This document shows, in pieces, positions 1 to 7,769 of a stretch of 64,000 bases of DNA. The notes under the pieces are model-generated. The model made no database searches. It was given only the letters and a program-made list of their open reading frames with translations, and was not told the origin of the DNA. A program made the translations under genes and the position numbers. The DNA is from Pontibacter ummariensis (GTDB lineage Bacteria > Bacteroidota > Bacteroidia > Cytophagales > Hymenobacteraceae), in assembly GCF_900188175.1 (NCBI RefSeq), contig NZ_FZOQ01000018.1, forward strand, positions 1 to 64,000. Direction: 5' to 3'. Positions within the stretch are counted from its first letter, which is position 1. Each line of letters starts with the position of its first letter.

Positions 1-180
1 TCACTAAGTGCTACCCCAAACTCTGATGATGCCCACATAACCCGCTTGTTTCTTCCAAAACAATGCCCCCTCAAAATCATTCTAATTTTTCCCTATAAGA
101 TGAGACCCAGGGAGGGGAAACAGACTTACTTCAGCGCAATAAGCAACAAAGGTTGGTACAAGAAGCCTTAGTTGTACCAC

Positions 181-220
181 AAAGATAACGGCCTATCAAG
201 GTTGGCAGGCCGTTATCTTT
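181..220. terminator. Rho-independent-type hairpin downstream of the first low-complexity gene
   Basis: A 14-base inverted repeat (181-194 with 207-220) lies just after the stop of the leftward gene ending at 242. Its arms begin AAAGATAACGG and end CCGTTATCTTT. The rest of positions 1-180 shows no gene that I can support. Confidence 0.7.
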
Positions 221-241
221 ATCAGTCTAACCTTAAAAACA

Positions 242-1084
242 TTAACTGTTGTTCATGTCATGGTTAATGTAACCGCCCCTGTCGGAGTTGCTGGAGTAGC
301 GCGTGTTTCTGTTGTAGTACCCCGAGTTGGAGTTCCGATTGTTATCGCCTACATAGCTACGATCGCTGGAGTAAGCGCTACCGTAGTTCCCCCGGGAGCT
401 ATTCTTGTTGCCACTGTTTTCGTAGTCTCTGTCTCTCCCGTAGCGTCCATTGCCATAAGCATCGCCTCTGCGGGAGCCCTGACCAAGGCCACCATCTCCG
501 TACTGATCACCCCAGCTTCGGCTGCTAAAATTAGGCACACCTCTGTCGGGATGCGAATACGTGTTACCATGCCCGCTGCTATAATTTGAGGGGGAAGCAT
601 AGTCATCTGCATTACCGCCGCTGCCGCTCATGGAGCCATAATCCGGCGAGCCTCCGAAGTCACCGTGGGCACTGTAGTTCGCCCCTCCAAAGGCAGAGCC
701 GCTGTAGCCCCCTAACCTGCCGGAGCCATAGCCCTGCTCGTACCTGGCTCTGCGCTCCCGCTGCATGTCCTCCAGATCCTCGTTTCCGCCTGAGCTGCTG
801 AGGTTGTTATCGCTAAAGCTCATGTAGCCATGGGCTTGGCGGATATCTCCCAGTTCGTGCCTGTCGCGCCGCGTATTCTCGTAATAATCCCGCTCCATGT
901 CATAGTCACGGCTGCGATAGCTTTGCGAGCGGCTTCGTCCCTTGTTTTGGTTGTACGGGCCTTCATCCTCTCCCCGGAACCCGCTCCCGTGGTCCCGGTT
1001 ATAGCCGCCATGCAGCTTTTGGTCAAACTCTCGGTTATAGTCGGAACTGCTTCTGTTATATCGGTCTCTATAATCTCTATCCAT
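242..1084 (-). CDS. Low-complexity Arg/Tyr/Gly/Asn/Ser-rich disordered protein (copy 1)
   Basis: A 280-residue protein of unknown function made almost wholly of Gly, Ser, Asn, Asp, Arg and Tyr. It has no cysteine and few aliphatic residues. Short motifs such as RDYDRY-like, GGYSGS, RGNYGS and YGRDRDY recur without a fixed period. There is no signal peptide, membrane segment or recognisable fold, so it is probably cytoplasmic and intrinsically disordered. The mix of Arg and Tyr among Gly/Ser/Asn resembles RGG/FUS-like low-complexity domains of eukaryotic RNA-binding proteins; that comparison is inference. The start is an ATG at 1084. A second gene of the same composition lies directly upstream (1227-2057), and each has its own terminator, so they look like a tandem duplication. 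The gene is probably real: the frame is open over its whole length and its composition is shared with its neighbour. Confidence 0.7.
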   Translation of the reverse strand: MDRDYRDRYNRSSSDYNREFDQKLHGGYNRDHGSGFRGEDEGPYNQNKGRSRSQSYRSRDYDMERDYYENTRRDRHELGDIRQAHGYMSFSDNNLSSSGGNEDLEDMQRERRARYEQGYGSGRLGGYSGSAFGGANYSAHGDFGGSPDYGSMSGSGGNADDYASPSNYSSGHGNTYSHPDRGVPNFSSRSWGDQYGDGGLGQGSRRGDAYGNGRYGRDRDYENSGNKNSSRGNYGSAYSSDRSYVGDNNRNSNSGYYNRNTRYSSNSDRGGYINHDMNNS

Positions 1085-1160
1085 AGTTTGTTCTTTTTTA
1101 ATGGTATATCTTTTATTTTAAACGAAGCCAGGCAGCATCAGTTTAAGGTTAGTCTGCTGG

Positions 1161-1199
1161 TAAAATCAGAAGGGCTCCTGTTAACAAGAGCCCTTCTGA
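1161..1199 (-). terminator. Terminator of the second low-complexity gene
   Basis: Inverted repeat 1166-1177 / 1188-1199 (TCAGAAGGGCTC and its complement) with a 10-base loop. On the minus strand it is followed by TTTTA. It lies between the two tandem low-complexity genes, so they are probably transcribed separately. Confidence 0.7.
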
Positions 1200-1226
1200 C
1201 AGGTTTACGCATACCAAGAGCCCGCT

Positions 1227-2057
1227 TTACCGGTTATGCTCGCGCCCTGGTCGGTTTAAATTAGGGTTGTCATTGCGGTCCAGGTAGTCTCTGTTACGGC
1301 CGCGGTCACTGTTTTGGCCATTTCCGTAGTCGCCCCTGTTGCGCTGTTCGCTGCGGCCATAGGCGCTCCGTTCACGGTCTCTGTCACGGTTGTTGTAGCC
1401 CGTAGAGCCGTAGCCTGTGTTTCTGTAGCCGCCCATGCTGTTATCGTAGCCCGTGCTGCGGCGGCCCGTGTTCCCATAGTCCCTGTCGGACTCATCGCCC
1501 CGACCAGGATTGCCGTAGTTATGATGGATGTAATCGCTGTAGTCGTTTATACCCCGCTCCCCGGCATAACCGCCGTAGCTTCTGTTGCCGGAATCCAGGT
1601 AATCATCATAGCCATTTCTGACATTATCAGAGCGGTTACTGCCCCTGTTTCTGTCTGGGAGTTCGCTGCTGTAATCTCGCGAAGAACCATAGCTGGAGTG
1701 CCCGTAACTGGAGCCGCCTCCGTAGGTGCTGCCGCCCTCTCCATAGCGTGTGCCGTTGGAATAATCGCCACGAGCACTTGCCCCGAACCGGTCAGGGCGT
1801 CCTCGCTCTTCGCGGTTGTAGTCGTTCGTATAGCCGGCAAAGTTATTCGCGCTTCTACCGCCTCTGCTCCTGTTATAAGCGCCACCACCGTTATCTTCAA
1901 CAGGGCCATATGCGTTTCGCCTATCGTCGTACCGCGCAAAGTCATTGCGGTGAAAGTTTCTGCTACGATCGTTTCCATACCGGTTACGGTCATTCAGATT
2001 ACCGTAATCATCCCTGGATCTATCGTTCTGCCGGTCATTGTTTAAGTTTCTTGCCAT
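1227..2057 (-). CDS. Low-complexity Arg/Tyr/Gly/Asn/Ser-rich disordered protein (copy 2)
   Basis: A 276-residue relative, by composition, of the gene at 242-1084. The N-terminus is rich in Asn, Asp and Arg (repeated NDR and DRNRYGN-like units). The middle is Gly/Tyr/Ser rich (GGSTYGGGSSYGHSSYG), and the C-terminus is again Arg/Asp/Asn rich. There is no cysteine, signal peptide or transmembrane segment. I do not recognise a named family. A disordered, charge-balanced polypeptide with regularly spaced Tyr and Arg could form assemblies or bind nucleic acid, but nothing in the sequence proves this. The ATG at 2057 is the only good start. Confidence 0.7.
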   Translation of the reverse strand: MARNLNNDRQNDRSRDDYGNLNDRNRYGNDRSRNFHRNDFARYDDRRNAYGPVEDNGGGAYNRSRGGRSANNFAGYTNDYNREERGRPDRFGASARGDYSNGTRYGEGGSTYGGGSSYGHSSYGSSRDYSSELPDRNRGSNRSDNVRNGYDDYLDSGNRSYGGYAGERGINDYSDYIHHNYGNPGRGDESDRDYGNTGRRSTGYDNSMGGYRNTGYGSTGYNNRDRDRERSAYGRSEQRNRGDYGNGQNSDRGRNRDYLDRNDNPNLNRPGREHNR

Positions 2058-2264
2058 AGCTTTGGTTTATTGATTGAACAGATACTAATGGTATAACGGA
2101 GACCAAAGGCGCATGTTTTGCCACAAGCCTCCTAATGCGAATTCTGGAGATCTCCCCTACTCCAACTCCTGCCCAACTCTGCTTCACATGTGGTGCCTTT
2201 TACCGCCCTCCGAACTTGCACCCACAGATAAAAGTATATGCAGAGACAGAAGAACTTAGGAAAC

Positions 2265-3008
2265 ATGGAACAGAAAATACACATCGGTACATCCGGCTGG
2301 CATTACAAGCACTGGATGGGCACTTTTTACCCACCTGAGGTAAAGCAAAAAGGCTTTACCGACTACTACCTGCGCTTTTTCAGCACAGTGGAAGTAAACA
2401 ACTCCTTCTACAGGCTTCCTACCCCCGAGACCTTCGCCAACTGGCGTTCGGCTACTCCCGAGAACTTTGTGTTTGCCGTAAAAGCCAGCCGATTTATCAC
2501 GCACATGAAAAAGCTCAAAGAACCCCAGGAAGGACTTAGCCGGTTATTTAACAGTGTGAACAGCCTGGAAGAGAAGCTGGGCCCTATCCTGTTTCAGCTG
2601 CCTCCGATGTGGCACGTGAACAAAGAGCGACTGCAGGACTTTCTTAGATTGCTCCCCCCGTATTACCGGTACACCTTTGAGTTCCGGCACCCTAGTTGGT
2701 ATGCCCCGGAGGTACTGGACCTCCTGCGGGAGCGAAACATTGCGTTCTGTATTTATGAACTGGAGGGGCACATGTCGCCGCTGGAGATAACAGCAGACTT
2801 TGCATACGTGCGCCTGCACGGCCCTGACGGAAAGTACGCAGGCAGCTACAGCGAAAGCGCTATGCAGTGGTGGGCAAAGCAGTGCCTGGACTGGCAGGCA
2901 CAAGGGCTGGACGTATACGTGTATTTCGACAACGACCAGTTGGGCTACGCTGCCTTTAATGCGCAACGACTGCAACAGCTGGTCCTGGAACAAATGCAGG
3001 CACTTTAG
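2265..3008 (+). CDS. DUF72 family protein (YecE-like)
   Basis: A 247-residue member of the DUF72/YecE family, a TIM-barrel-like fold of unknown biochemical function. The family signature is clear: the N-terminal IHIGTSGWHYKHW, then EVNNSFYRLP, FAVKASRFITH, LGPILFQLPP, FEFRHPSW and YVRLHGPDGKYAGSYS near the C-terminus. The reading frame is open from an ATG at 2238, but the family begins at MEQKIHIGTSGW, so I place the start at 2265. It stands alone, 120 bases before the ferredoxin reductase gene and in the same direction. Family assignment is firm; function is unknown. Confidence 0.9.
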   Translation: MEQKIHIGTSGWHYKHWMGTFYPPEVKQKGFTDYYLRFFSTVEVNNSFYRLPTPETFANWRSATPENFVFAVKASRFITHMKKLKEPQEGLSRLFNSVNSLEEKLGPILFQLPPMWHVNKERLQDFLRLLPPYYRYTFEFRHPSWYAPEVLDLLRERNIAFCIYELEGHMSPLEITADFAYVRLHGPDGKYAGSYSESAMQWWAKQCLDWQAQGLDVYVYFDNDQLGYAAFNAQRLQQLVLEQMQAL

Positions 3009-3062
3009 CAGTTATACATTGATCCTTACCCTCTTCCGAAGGACTAATTATAGACGGAAAGG

Positions 3063-3094
3063 TTTAGATATGCTATAAATGAGGCGTATATTTG
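3063..3094 (+). promoter_or_regulatory. Probable Bacteroidetes-type promoter of the ferredoxin reductase operon
   Basis: TATATTTG at 3087-3094 matches the TAnnTTTG -7 element. A T-rich -33-like TTTAG at 3063 is 21 bases upstream but lacks TTG. The start codon at 3131 follows about 36 bases after the -7 box. Confidence 0.5.
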
Positions 3095-3130
3095 TAGCAA
3101 CAACAAATCATTCAACACCAACATGATTGT

Positions 3131-4141
3131 ATGGAAAAAGTAACCACAGATATATGTATAGTTGGAGCCGGCCCAGTGGGCCTTTTTGCTGTATTTGAGG
3201 CAGGGCTTTTAAAAATGCGTTGCCACGTGGTGGACGCGTTGGCGGCCGTAGGCGGACAACTAACAGAGATATACCCTAAAAAACCGATATACGACATTCC
3301 CGGGTTTCCCGAAGTACTGGCAGGCGACCTAGTAAAGAACCTGCAGCAACAAATTGCACCTTTTCACCCTACCTTTACCTTGGGCGAGCGCGTAGAGCAC
3401 CTGGACAAGCAGGAAGACGGCTCTTTTATTGTGAAAACAGTTGCTGGCACCGAGATTGCCTGTAAAGTAGTAGTCATTGCCGGTGGCCTAGGCTCTTTTG
3501 AACCCCGTAAGCCAGCGATCGAGAACCTGGAGGGGTATGAAGGCAAAGGCGTTACGTACATGGTGCGCGACCCAGAGGAGTTCCGCGACAAGCGCGTGGT
3601 GCTAGCGGGCGGCGGGGACTCTGCCTTGGACTGGACCATTTACCTGGCTGACCTGTGCAAAGAGCTAACCTTGGTACACCGTGGTACTACCTTTCGGGGA
3701 GCGCCAGAATCTGCCGAGAAAGTGCTGCACCTGGCCGAGGAAGGCCGCATCAATCTGGTACTAAAGTCTAACGTAACGGAAGTACACGGCGAAGAGCAAC
3801 TAGAGGGGGTAACCATAGAGGCTAACAACGAAGCAAACCAGGTGGAGGCTGACTATTTTATCCCACTTTTCGGCCTGGTGCCTAAGCTCGGTCCCCTGGA
3901 GAACTGGGGGCTGGAACTGGAAAAGAACGCCATCGTTGTCAATACCTTCGATTACTCCACGAACATACCCGGTATATTTGCCATTGGAGACATCAACACC
4001 TACCCGGGCAAGCTAAAGCTGATCCTGTGTGGCTTCCACGAAGCAGCCCTGATGGCACAGAGCGCCTACAACATCATTTATCCGGACAAGAAGTTCGTGC
4101 TAAAATATACCACCGTTAACGGTATTCAGGAATTACAGTAA
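3131..4141 (+). CDS. Ferredoxin--NADP+ reductase, thioredoxin-reductase type
   Basis: A 336-residue flavoprotein that moves electrons between NADPH and ferredoxin. The FAD-binding GAGPVGLF is at residues 12-19, the NADPH-binding GGGDSA at 160-165, and the C-terminal FAD motif GIFAIGDINTYPGK near 280. It lacks the CxxC redox pair of true thioredoxin reductases, which fits the type-2 ferredoxin/flavodoxin-NADP+ reductases of Bacteroidota and Firmicutes. The stop codon TAA shares its last base with the ATG of the [2Fe-2S] ferredoxin gene, so the two are translationally coupled and very likely work as reductase and partner. Confidence 0.93.
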   Translation: MEKVTTDICIVGAGPVGLFAVFEAGLLKMRCHVVDALAAVGGQLTEIYPKKPIYDIPGFPEVLAGDLVKNLQQQIAPFHPTFTLGERVEHLDKQEDGSFIVKTVAGTEIACKVVVIAGGLGSFEPRKPAIENLEGYEGKGVTYMVRDPEEFRDKRVVLAGGGDSALDWTIYLADLCKELTLVHRGTTFRGAPESAEKVLHLAEEGRINLVLKSNVTEVHGEEQLEGVTIEANNEANQVEADYFIPLFGLVPKLGPLENWGLELEKNAIVVNTFDYSTNIPGIFAIGDINTYPGKLKLILCGFHEAALMAQSAYNIIYPDKKFVLKYTTVNGIQELQ

Positions 4142-4470
4142 TGAAGGACTTAATTAACATTTACGTAGAGCAGGAAGACGGGGAGCGCATTACCCTGGAG
4201 GCTCCTACCGACATGGGCCTTTCGGTCATGGAAGTGCTCAAGGCAAATGAGTTTGATGTGCAGGCCCTTTGCGGCGGCATGGCTATCTGCGCCACCTGCC
4301 ATGTGGAGGTGCTTCAGAACGAAGAAGAACTGCCAGAAATGAGTGACGACGAGGCCTACATGCTGGAGACCTTGCCACACGCCACTGCTAACAGCCGCTT
4401 GTCCTGCCAGTTGCGGGTAACACCAGCGCTCGAAGGCCTTGTGGTTCGCATCATGCCAGAGGCGCACTAA
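4141..4470 (+). CDS. [2Fe-2S] ferredoxin, adrenodoxin type
   Basis: A 109-residue electron carrier. Four cysteines in the vertebrate/bacterial adrenodoxin pattern are visible: C44, C50, C53 and C89 (C-x5-C-x2-C-x35-C), within ALCGGMAICATCHVEV and SRLSCQL. The acidic stretch LPEMSDDEAYML before the last cysteine is typical of the partner-docking surface. It begins inside the stop of the upstream ferredoxin reductase gene (shared A at 4141) and is followed by a strong terminator, so the operon has two genes. Such ferredoxins serve Fe-S cluster assembly or oxygenases; which one here is not visible. Confidence 0.94.
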   Translation: MKDLINIYVEQEDGERITLEAPTDMGLSVMEVLKANEFDVQALCGGMAICATCHVEVLQNEEELPEMSDDEAYMLETLPHATANSRLSCQLRVTPALEGLVVRIMPEAH

Positions 4471-4495
4471 GAGCAATAAAAGCTACTATTTTATA

Positions 4496-4528
4496 AAAAA
4501 CGAGGCACCCTGACAGTGCCTCGTTTTT
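4496..4528 (+). terminator. Terminator after the ferredoxin gene
   Basis: Perfect 13-base inverted repeat (4496-4508 / 4516-4528) with a 7-base loop. It is A-rich on the left and ends in a T run. Confidence 0.85.
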
Positions 4529-4647
4529 GTTTATAGGATCCCCTCTCACCCTCAATCCATCCTCTGAAAGAGTCTGAAATGTGTGCCTCACTAAATGCTA
4601 TTACTCCTAAATATTTCTATATTTAGTACCGTTAACCAGAAACAAAC

Positions 4648-5277
4648 ATGAAAACACTATTTGCCGCTACTCTTTTTGTACTGTCCAGTGCCAGTGCCTT
4701 TGCACAAACCTCGTCTGGCACTGTCGTTGTATCCGGTTCCGTTGGCTTCGCACAGCAGGCCTATGAAAGGACAAACTTTGATGGCAACAGCACGAACATA
4801 CAGGTCTTTCCCAGCATTGGCTATTTTTATAAAGATAGGCTAGAGGTAGGCATTAGCACCGGATTTAGCTTTGGGAGAAACACGAGTAAAAGTGAGGACG
4901 GGGAATACATCAGCAAAAGCTATAACATCAGTGCCGGGCCTTATATAAGAAAGTACCTGCCTATTACAGAAAAACTGTTTTTTACTGCTAGTGCAGGTCT
5001 TAGCGCTGGCATCGGCAGCGCTAAGACCAAAGCTTTCCAGAATGAGTCGTTCGGGGAACCTTCCAGGAGCTTTACCTATGGCATCAGTGCCGCACCAGGC
5101 CTCACTTACTTTGCGACAGAGAAGCTTGGGCTCTTTGTAAGCATTGGCCAGGTTTACTTTAGCAGAAGCACTACTAGGCTCGAGCCAACCGACACAAAAT
5201 CCACAGAGACCTATTTTAATGCCGATGTCTCCCCTTCCAGCAGCTCTATTGGCCTGCGTTACCTTATCAACCGCTAG
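4648..5277 (+). CDS. Outer-membrane beta-barrel-like protein (paralogue 1)
   Basis: A 209-residue secreted protein. A signal peptide with a likely cleavage at AFA-Q (residues 1-19) is followed by QTSSGTVVVSGSVGF and alternating polar/hydrophobic strands ending in SSIGLRYLINR. The aromatic/hydrophobic last strand suggests an outer-membrane beta barrel of roughly OmpW/porin-like size. It belongs to the general group of Bacteroidota outer-membrane beta-barrel proteins; no specific function can be given. The next gene, 13 bases on, encodes a protein with the same start to the mature chain (QTTQGTIVATGALGY), so the pair arose by duplication. Confidence 0.8.
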   Translation: MKTLFAATLFVLSSASAFAQTSSGTVVVSGSVGFAQQAYERTNFDGNSTNIQVFPSIGYFYKDRLEVGISTGFSFGRNTSKSEDGEYISKSYNISAGPYIRKYLPITEKLFFTASAGLSAGIGSAKTKAFQNESFGEPSRSFTYGISAAPGLTYFATEKLGLFVSIGQVYFSRSTTRLEPTDTKSTETYFNADVSPSSSSIGLRYLINR

Positions 5278-5290
5278 AGGAGCTTTGCCG

Positions 5291-5968
5291 ATGAAAAAGT
5301 TACTGATCCTCCTCTGTCTTGTTGCTATCGTAACGGGAACACAGGCACAGACCACCCAAGGTACTATTGTCGCCACAGGTGCACTAGGCTACACGACTTC
5401 AAAAGATAAGGACCCTAACTCGACAGAAAGAACTTTCCGTTATAACCTCTCCCCGCAGTTGGGCTATCTTGTTACAGATAACCTTGAAGCAGGGCTTACC
5501 GGGACCTTTGATAAATACCACTATAGGTTTGAAAACAGCATAGATTCTCAAGAAAAGGAGCATTTTAAGCGAAAAGCAACAGAGAAAGCGACAGGCGCTT
5601 ACCTGAAGAAGTACATCTTCCTGACAGAAAACTTAGCCTTTTCAGGGACAGGCGACATAACCTACCAACACTTTACTGAAACAACTGTTCAAGACAGAGA
5701 ACAGGACGGATCTCGCCACACTTTGTACAACTCGACTTACGAAAGGGAACTGTTCATAGTCGCTGTCCGGCCAGGGCTTTCCTTCTTCCTCTCTAACAAG
5801 ATCAGCCTAAACACTACGTACGGGACCTTAAGCTATACGGTACTTGCCATTGAGCAAGAAACCTGGCAGCAGGACTTATTGAACGAGTACGAGGATAGGA
5901 CAAAAGCATTCACCTTAAATCTTACCTCCTCCAGTTTCTTCCTTGGGCTCAGCTACTACTTTCATTAA
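5291..5968 (+). CDS. Outer-membrane beta-barrel-like protein (paralogue 2)
   Basis: A 225-residue secreted protein, paralogous to the gene just upstream. The signal peptide MKKLLILLCLVAIVTGTQA is followed by QTTQGTIVATGALGYTTS, then predicted amphipathic strands and a C-terminal FFLGLSYYFH typical of a beta-barrel end. The frame is open from 5144, but the signal peptide fixes the start at the ATG at 5291. It is only 13 bases from the preceding gene, so the two form an operon, and a long bidirectional terminator follows. Function unknown. Confidence 0.8.
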   Translation: MKKLLILLCLVAIVTGTQAQTTQGTIVATGALGYTTSKDKDPNSTERTFRYNLSPQLGYLVTDNLEAGLTGTFDKYHYRFENSIDSQEKEHFKRKATEKATGAYLKKYIFLTENLAFSGTGDITYQHFTETTVQDREQDGSRHTLYNSTYERELFIVAVRPGLSFFLSNKISLNTTYGTLSYTVLAIEQETWQQDLLNEYEDRTKAFTLNLTSSSFFLGLSYYFH

Positions 5969-5977
5969 CCCGAACAT

Positions 5978-6023
5978 AAAGCAAAAGGCCCGAACAAGTG
6001 AACTTGTTCGGGCCTTTTGCTTT
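5978..6023. terminator. Bidirectional terminator between convergent genes
   Basis: A 22-base perfect inverted repeat (5978-5999 / 6002-6023) with a 2-base spacer, A-rich at its left end and T-rich at its right. It serves the outer-membrane protein operon from the left and the CCG-protein gene from the right; the stop codon of the latter begins inside it. Confidence 0.85.
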
Positions 6024-6763
6024 TACCAGCCGCTTGCCAGCACGTCGGCAATGTGCATGGTTCTGATCGGCTTTTTCTGCTTTTGAATATAGGCCTCCAG
6101 GTGCATGAGGCAACTACTGTCTGTCGATACAATGTAGTCTGCCCCCGTGGCAATGGCATTGTCTACTTTTTGTTCGGCCATAGCAGTGGAAATAGCCTCG
6201 AACTTAACGGCAAAAGTCCCTCCGAAGCCACAGCAGGTTTCACTGTCTTCCATTTCTACCAGCTCTAGCCCCCGCACGTTGTTTAGCAACTCCCGTGGGC
6301 CCGCCTTAATGCCGCATTCCCTTAAGGCACTGCAGGAGTCGTGGTAGGTATAACGCCCTCTAAGAGTGGCATCAGGAATACGGGTAATGCCCATCACGTC
6401 GGTCAGGAACTCCGTCAGCTCATACACCTTTTTCTGCATAGCCCGGTACTTTACCAACTTCGATGACTTCACGAAGATATCCTGATAGGCATTGCGCACC
6501 ATCCCCACACAGGACGCAGAAGGCGCCACAATGTAATGGGATGTCTCATTGGTGAAATCATCCAGAAACTTGTTGGCTACTTCACGGGCCTCATCAAAAA
6601 ATCCGGCATTAAAAGCAGGCTGTCCGCAGCAGGTCTGGTTCGGGTTGTAGTTTACCTCGCAGCCCACCTTCTCTAGTACTTTCACCATGTTCATGCCTGT
6701 TTCCGGAAACAATTGATCCACGAAACAGGGAATAAATATATCTACGATTGTTCTTCTTGCCAT
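6023..6763 (-). CDS. (Fe-S)-binding CCG-domain protein, LutA/LldE-like
   Basis: A 246-residue protein with two CCG domains: QTCCGQPAFNAG (C45, C46) and ETCCGFGGTFAVK (C177, C178). This is the architecture of LutA/YkgE, a subunit of the iron-sulfur L-lactate oxidation complex, and of the heterodisulfide reductase B group. CCG cysteines bind an Fe-S cluster in these families. No lutB or lutC gene is next to it. Instead it is the second gene of a tight operon: its ATG (6763) comes one base after the TGA of the lyase gene. Its redox partner is therefore not clear from context. Confidence 0.85.
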   Translation of the reverse strand: MARRTIVDIFIPCFVDQLFPETGMNMVKVLEKVGCEVNYNPNQTCCGQPAFNAGFFDEAREVANKFLDDFTNETSHYIVAPSASCVGMVRNAYQDIFVKSSKLVKYRAMQKKVYELTEFLTDVMGITRIPDATLRGRYTYHDSCSALRECGIKAGPRELLNNVRGLELVEMEDSETCCGFGGTFAVKFEAISTAMAEQKVDNAIATGADYIVSTDSSCLMHLEAYIQKQKKPIRTMHIADVLASGW

Positions 6764-6764
6764 A

Positions 6765-7610
6765 TCAGGAGAATACAGCCTCCGAGAGCCTCATTGCCCC
6801 GGCAAATGCTGCCTTGTTCAAGCTCAAATTTAAGCCAATATTTTCGAAGTAGCCTACCAAACTTTCGGTTGGCATATTGCCCACCAACTCGTCCTTGGCC
6901 ATGGGGCAGCCCCCGTAGCCGCGCAGTGCCCCGTCGAACCGGCGGCACCCCGCCTGGTAGGCGGCTTCGACCTTCTCCTGCCAGGTGGTGGGCGTGGTGT
7001 GCAGGTGTGCCCCGAACTCAATCCCCTCAAAAGCAGGGATCAAATGCTTGAACAGGTTGCTGATCTTGTCCGGATCAGACACTCCGATGGTATCCGACAA
7101 GGAGATGATTTGTACCTGTAGCTTGTGCAGTTGCTCTACAAAACGGATCACTGTATCGGCATCCCAAGGGTCTCCGTAGGGATTCCCGAAACCCATCGAA
7201 ATGTAGGTAACCAGCACTTTCCCGTGCTTCTGGCAAATATCCTGTATCTGGGCCAGTTGCTGCATGGCCTCTGTGATGCTTTTATTGGTATTGCGCTGCT
7301 GGAAGGTCTCGGACACAGAGAGCGGGAAGCCCAGGTAAGCTATCTCTTTATGCTGTGCCGCCTCTTCTGCTCCCCTTACATTTGCCACTATGGCCAGCAG
7401 TTTAGAAGAAGTACTTTCCAGTTCCAGATTGGCCAGCACCTCTGCTGTGTCGCTCATCTGCGGGATAGCCTTGGGTGAGACAAAACTGCCGAAGTCGATG
7501 GTATCGAAGCCTACCTGCAACAGCTGGTTGATGTATTTTACCTTTTGCTCGGTAGGTATAAATTCTTTCATGCCTTGCATGGCATCACGCGGACATTCAA
7601 TGATTTTCAT
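6765..7610 (-). CDS. Hydroxymethylglutaryl-CoA lyase-like enzyme
   Basis: A 281-residue TIM-barrel enzyme of the HMGL-like/DRE-TIM family. It should split 3-hydroxy-3-methylglutaryl-CoA into acetyl-CoA and acetoacetate, the last step of leucine breakdown. The N-terminal ECPRDAMQG carries the metal- and substrate-binding Arg-Asp. SLSDTIGVSDP and FGAHLHTTP (His-x-His metal ligands) follow, then the signature GYGGCPMAKDELVGNMPTE with the catalytic Cys loop. The usual ECPRDG is ECPRDA here, a small change. It is the first gene of an operon with the CCG protein. A related acyl-CoA aldol-lyase cannot be excluded. Confidence 0.87.
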   Translation of the reverse strand: MKIIECPRDAMQGMKEFIPTEQKVKYINQLLQVGFDTIDFGSFVSPKAIPQMSDTAEVLANLELESTSSKLLAIVANVRGAEEAAQHKEIAYLGFPLSVSETFQQRNTNKSITEAMQQLAQIQDICQKHGKVLVTYISMGFGNPYGDPWDADTVIRFVEQLHKLQVQIISLSDTIGVSDPDKISNLFKHLIPAFEGIEFGAHLHTTPTTWQEKVEAAYQAGCRRFDGALRGYGGCPMAKDELVGNMPTESLVGYFENIGLNLSLNKAAFAGAMRLSEAVFS

Positions 7611-7661
7611 AGTCTTGCTTTTTTCTCTAATCCGTTCGGGAGGCCTTCACCCAAAGATACA

Positions 7662-7669
7662 AATATAAA
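7662..7669 (-). promoter_or_regulatory. Probable -7 element for the HMG-CoA lyase operon
   Basis: On the minus strand these bases read TATCTTTG, a full match to TAnnTTTG, 52 bases before the start codon at 7610. No clear TTG -33 box is seen, so the call is tentative. Confidence 0.45.
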
Positions 7670-7769
7670 CCTACCTGTTCACTAAAAAAGGGACGAGGCG
7701 CTTCCAAATGTGCTACAGTATAAGTATCTTAATCAGATTATACTCCCTGTTTTAACACCGTTTTGAACT

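Noticed and set aside
1314-2045. Long plus-strand ORF (243 codons) rich in Val, Ala and Ile, and similar ones at 260-589 and 830-1264
   Set aside because: They are antisense to the low-complexity genes; the hydrophobic composition is the expected mirror of Arg/Asp/Tyr/Asn/Ser-rich codons, and no start context or homology is seen.
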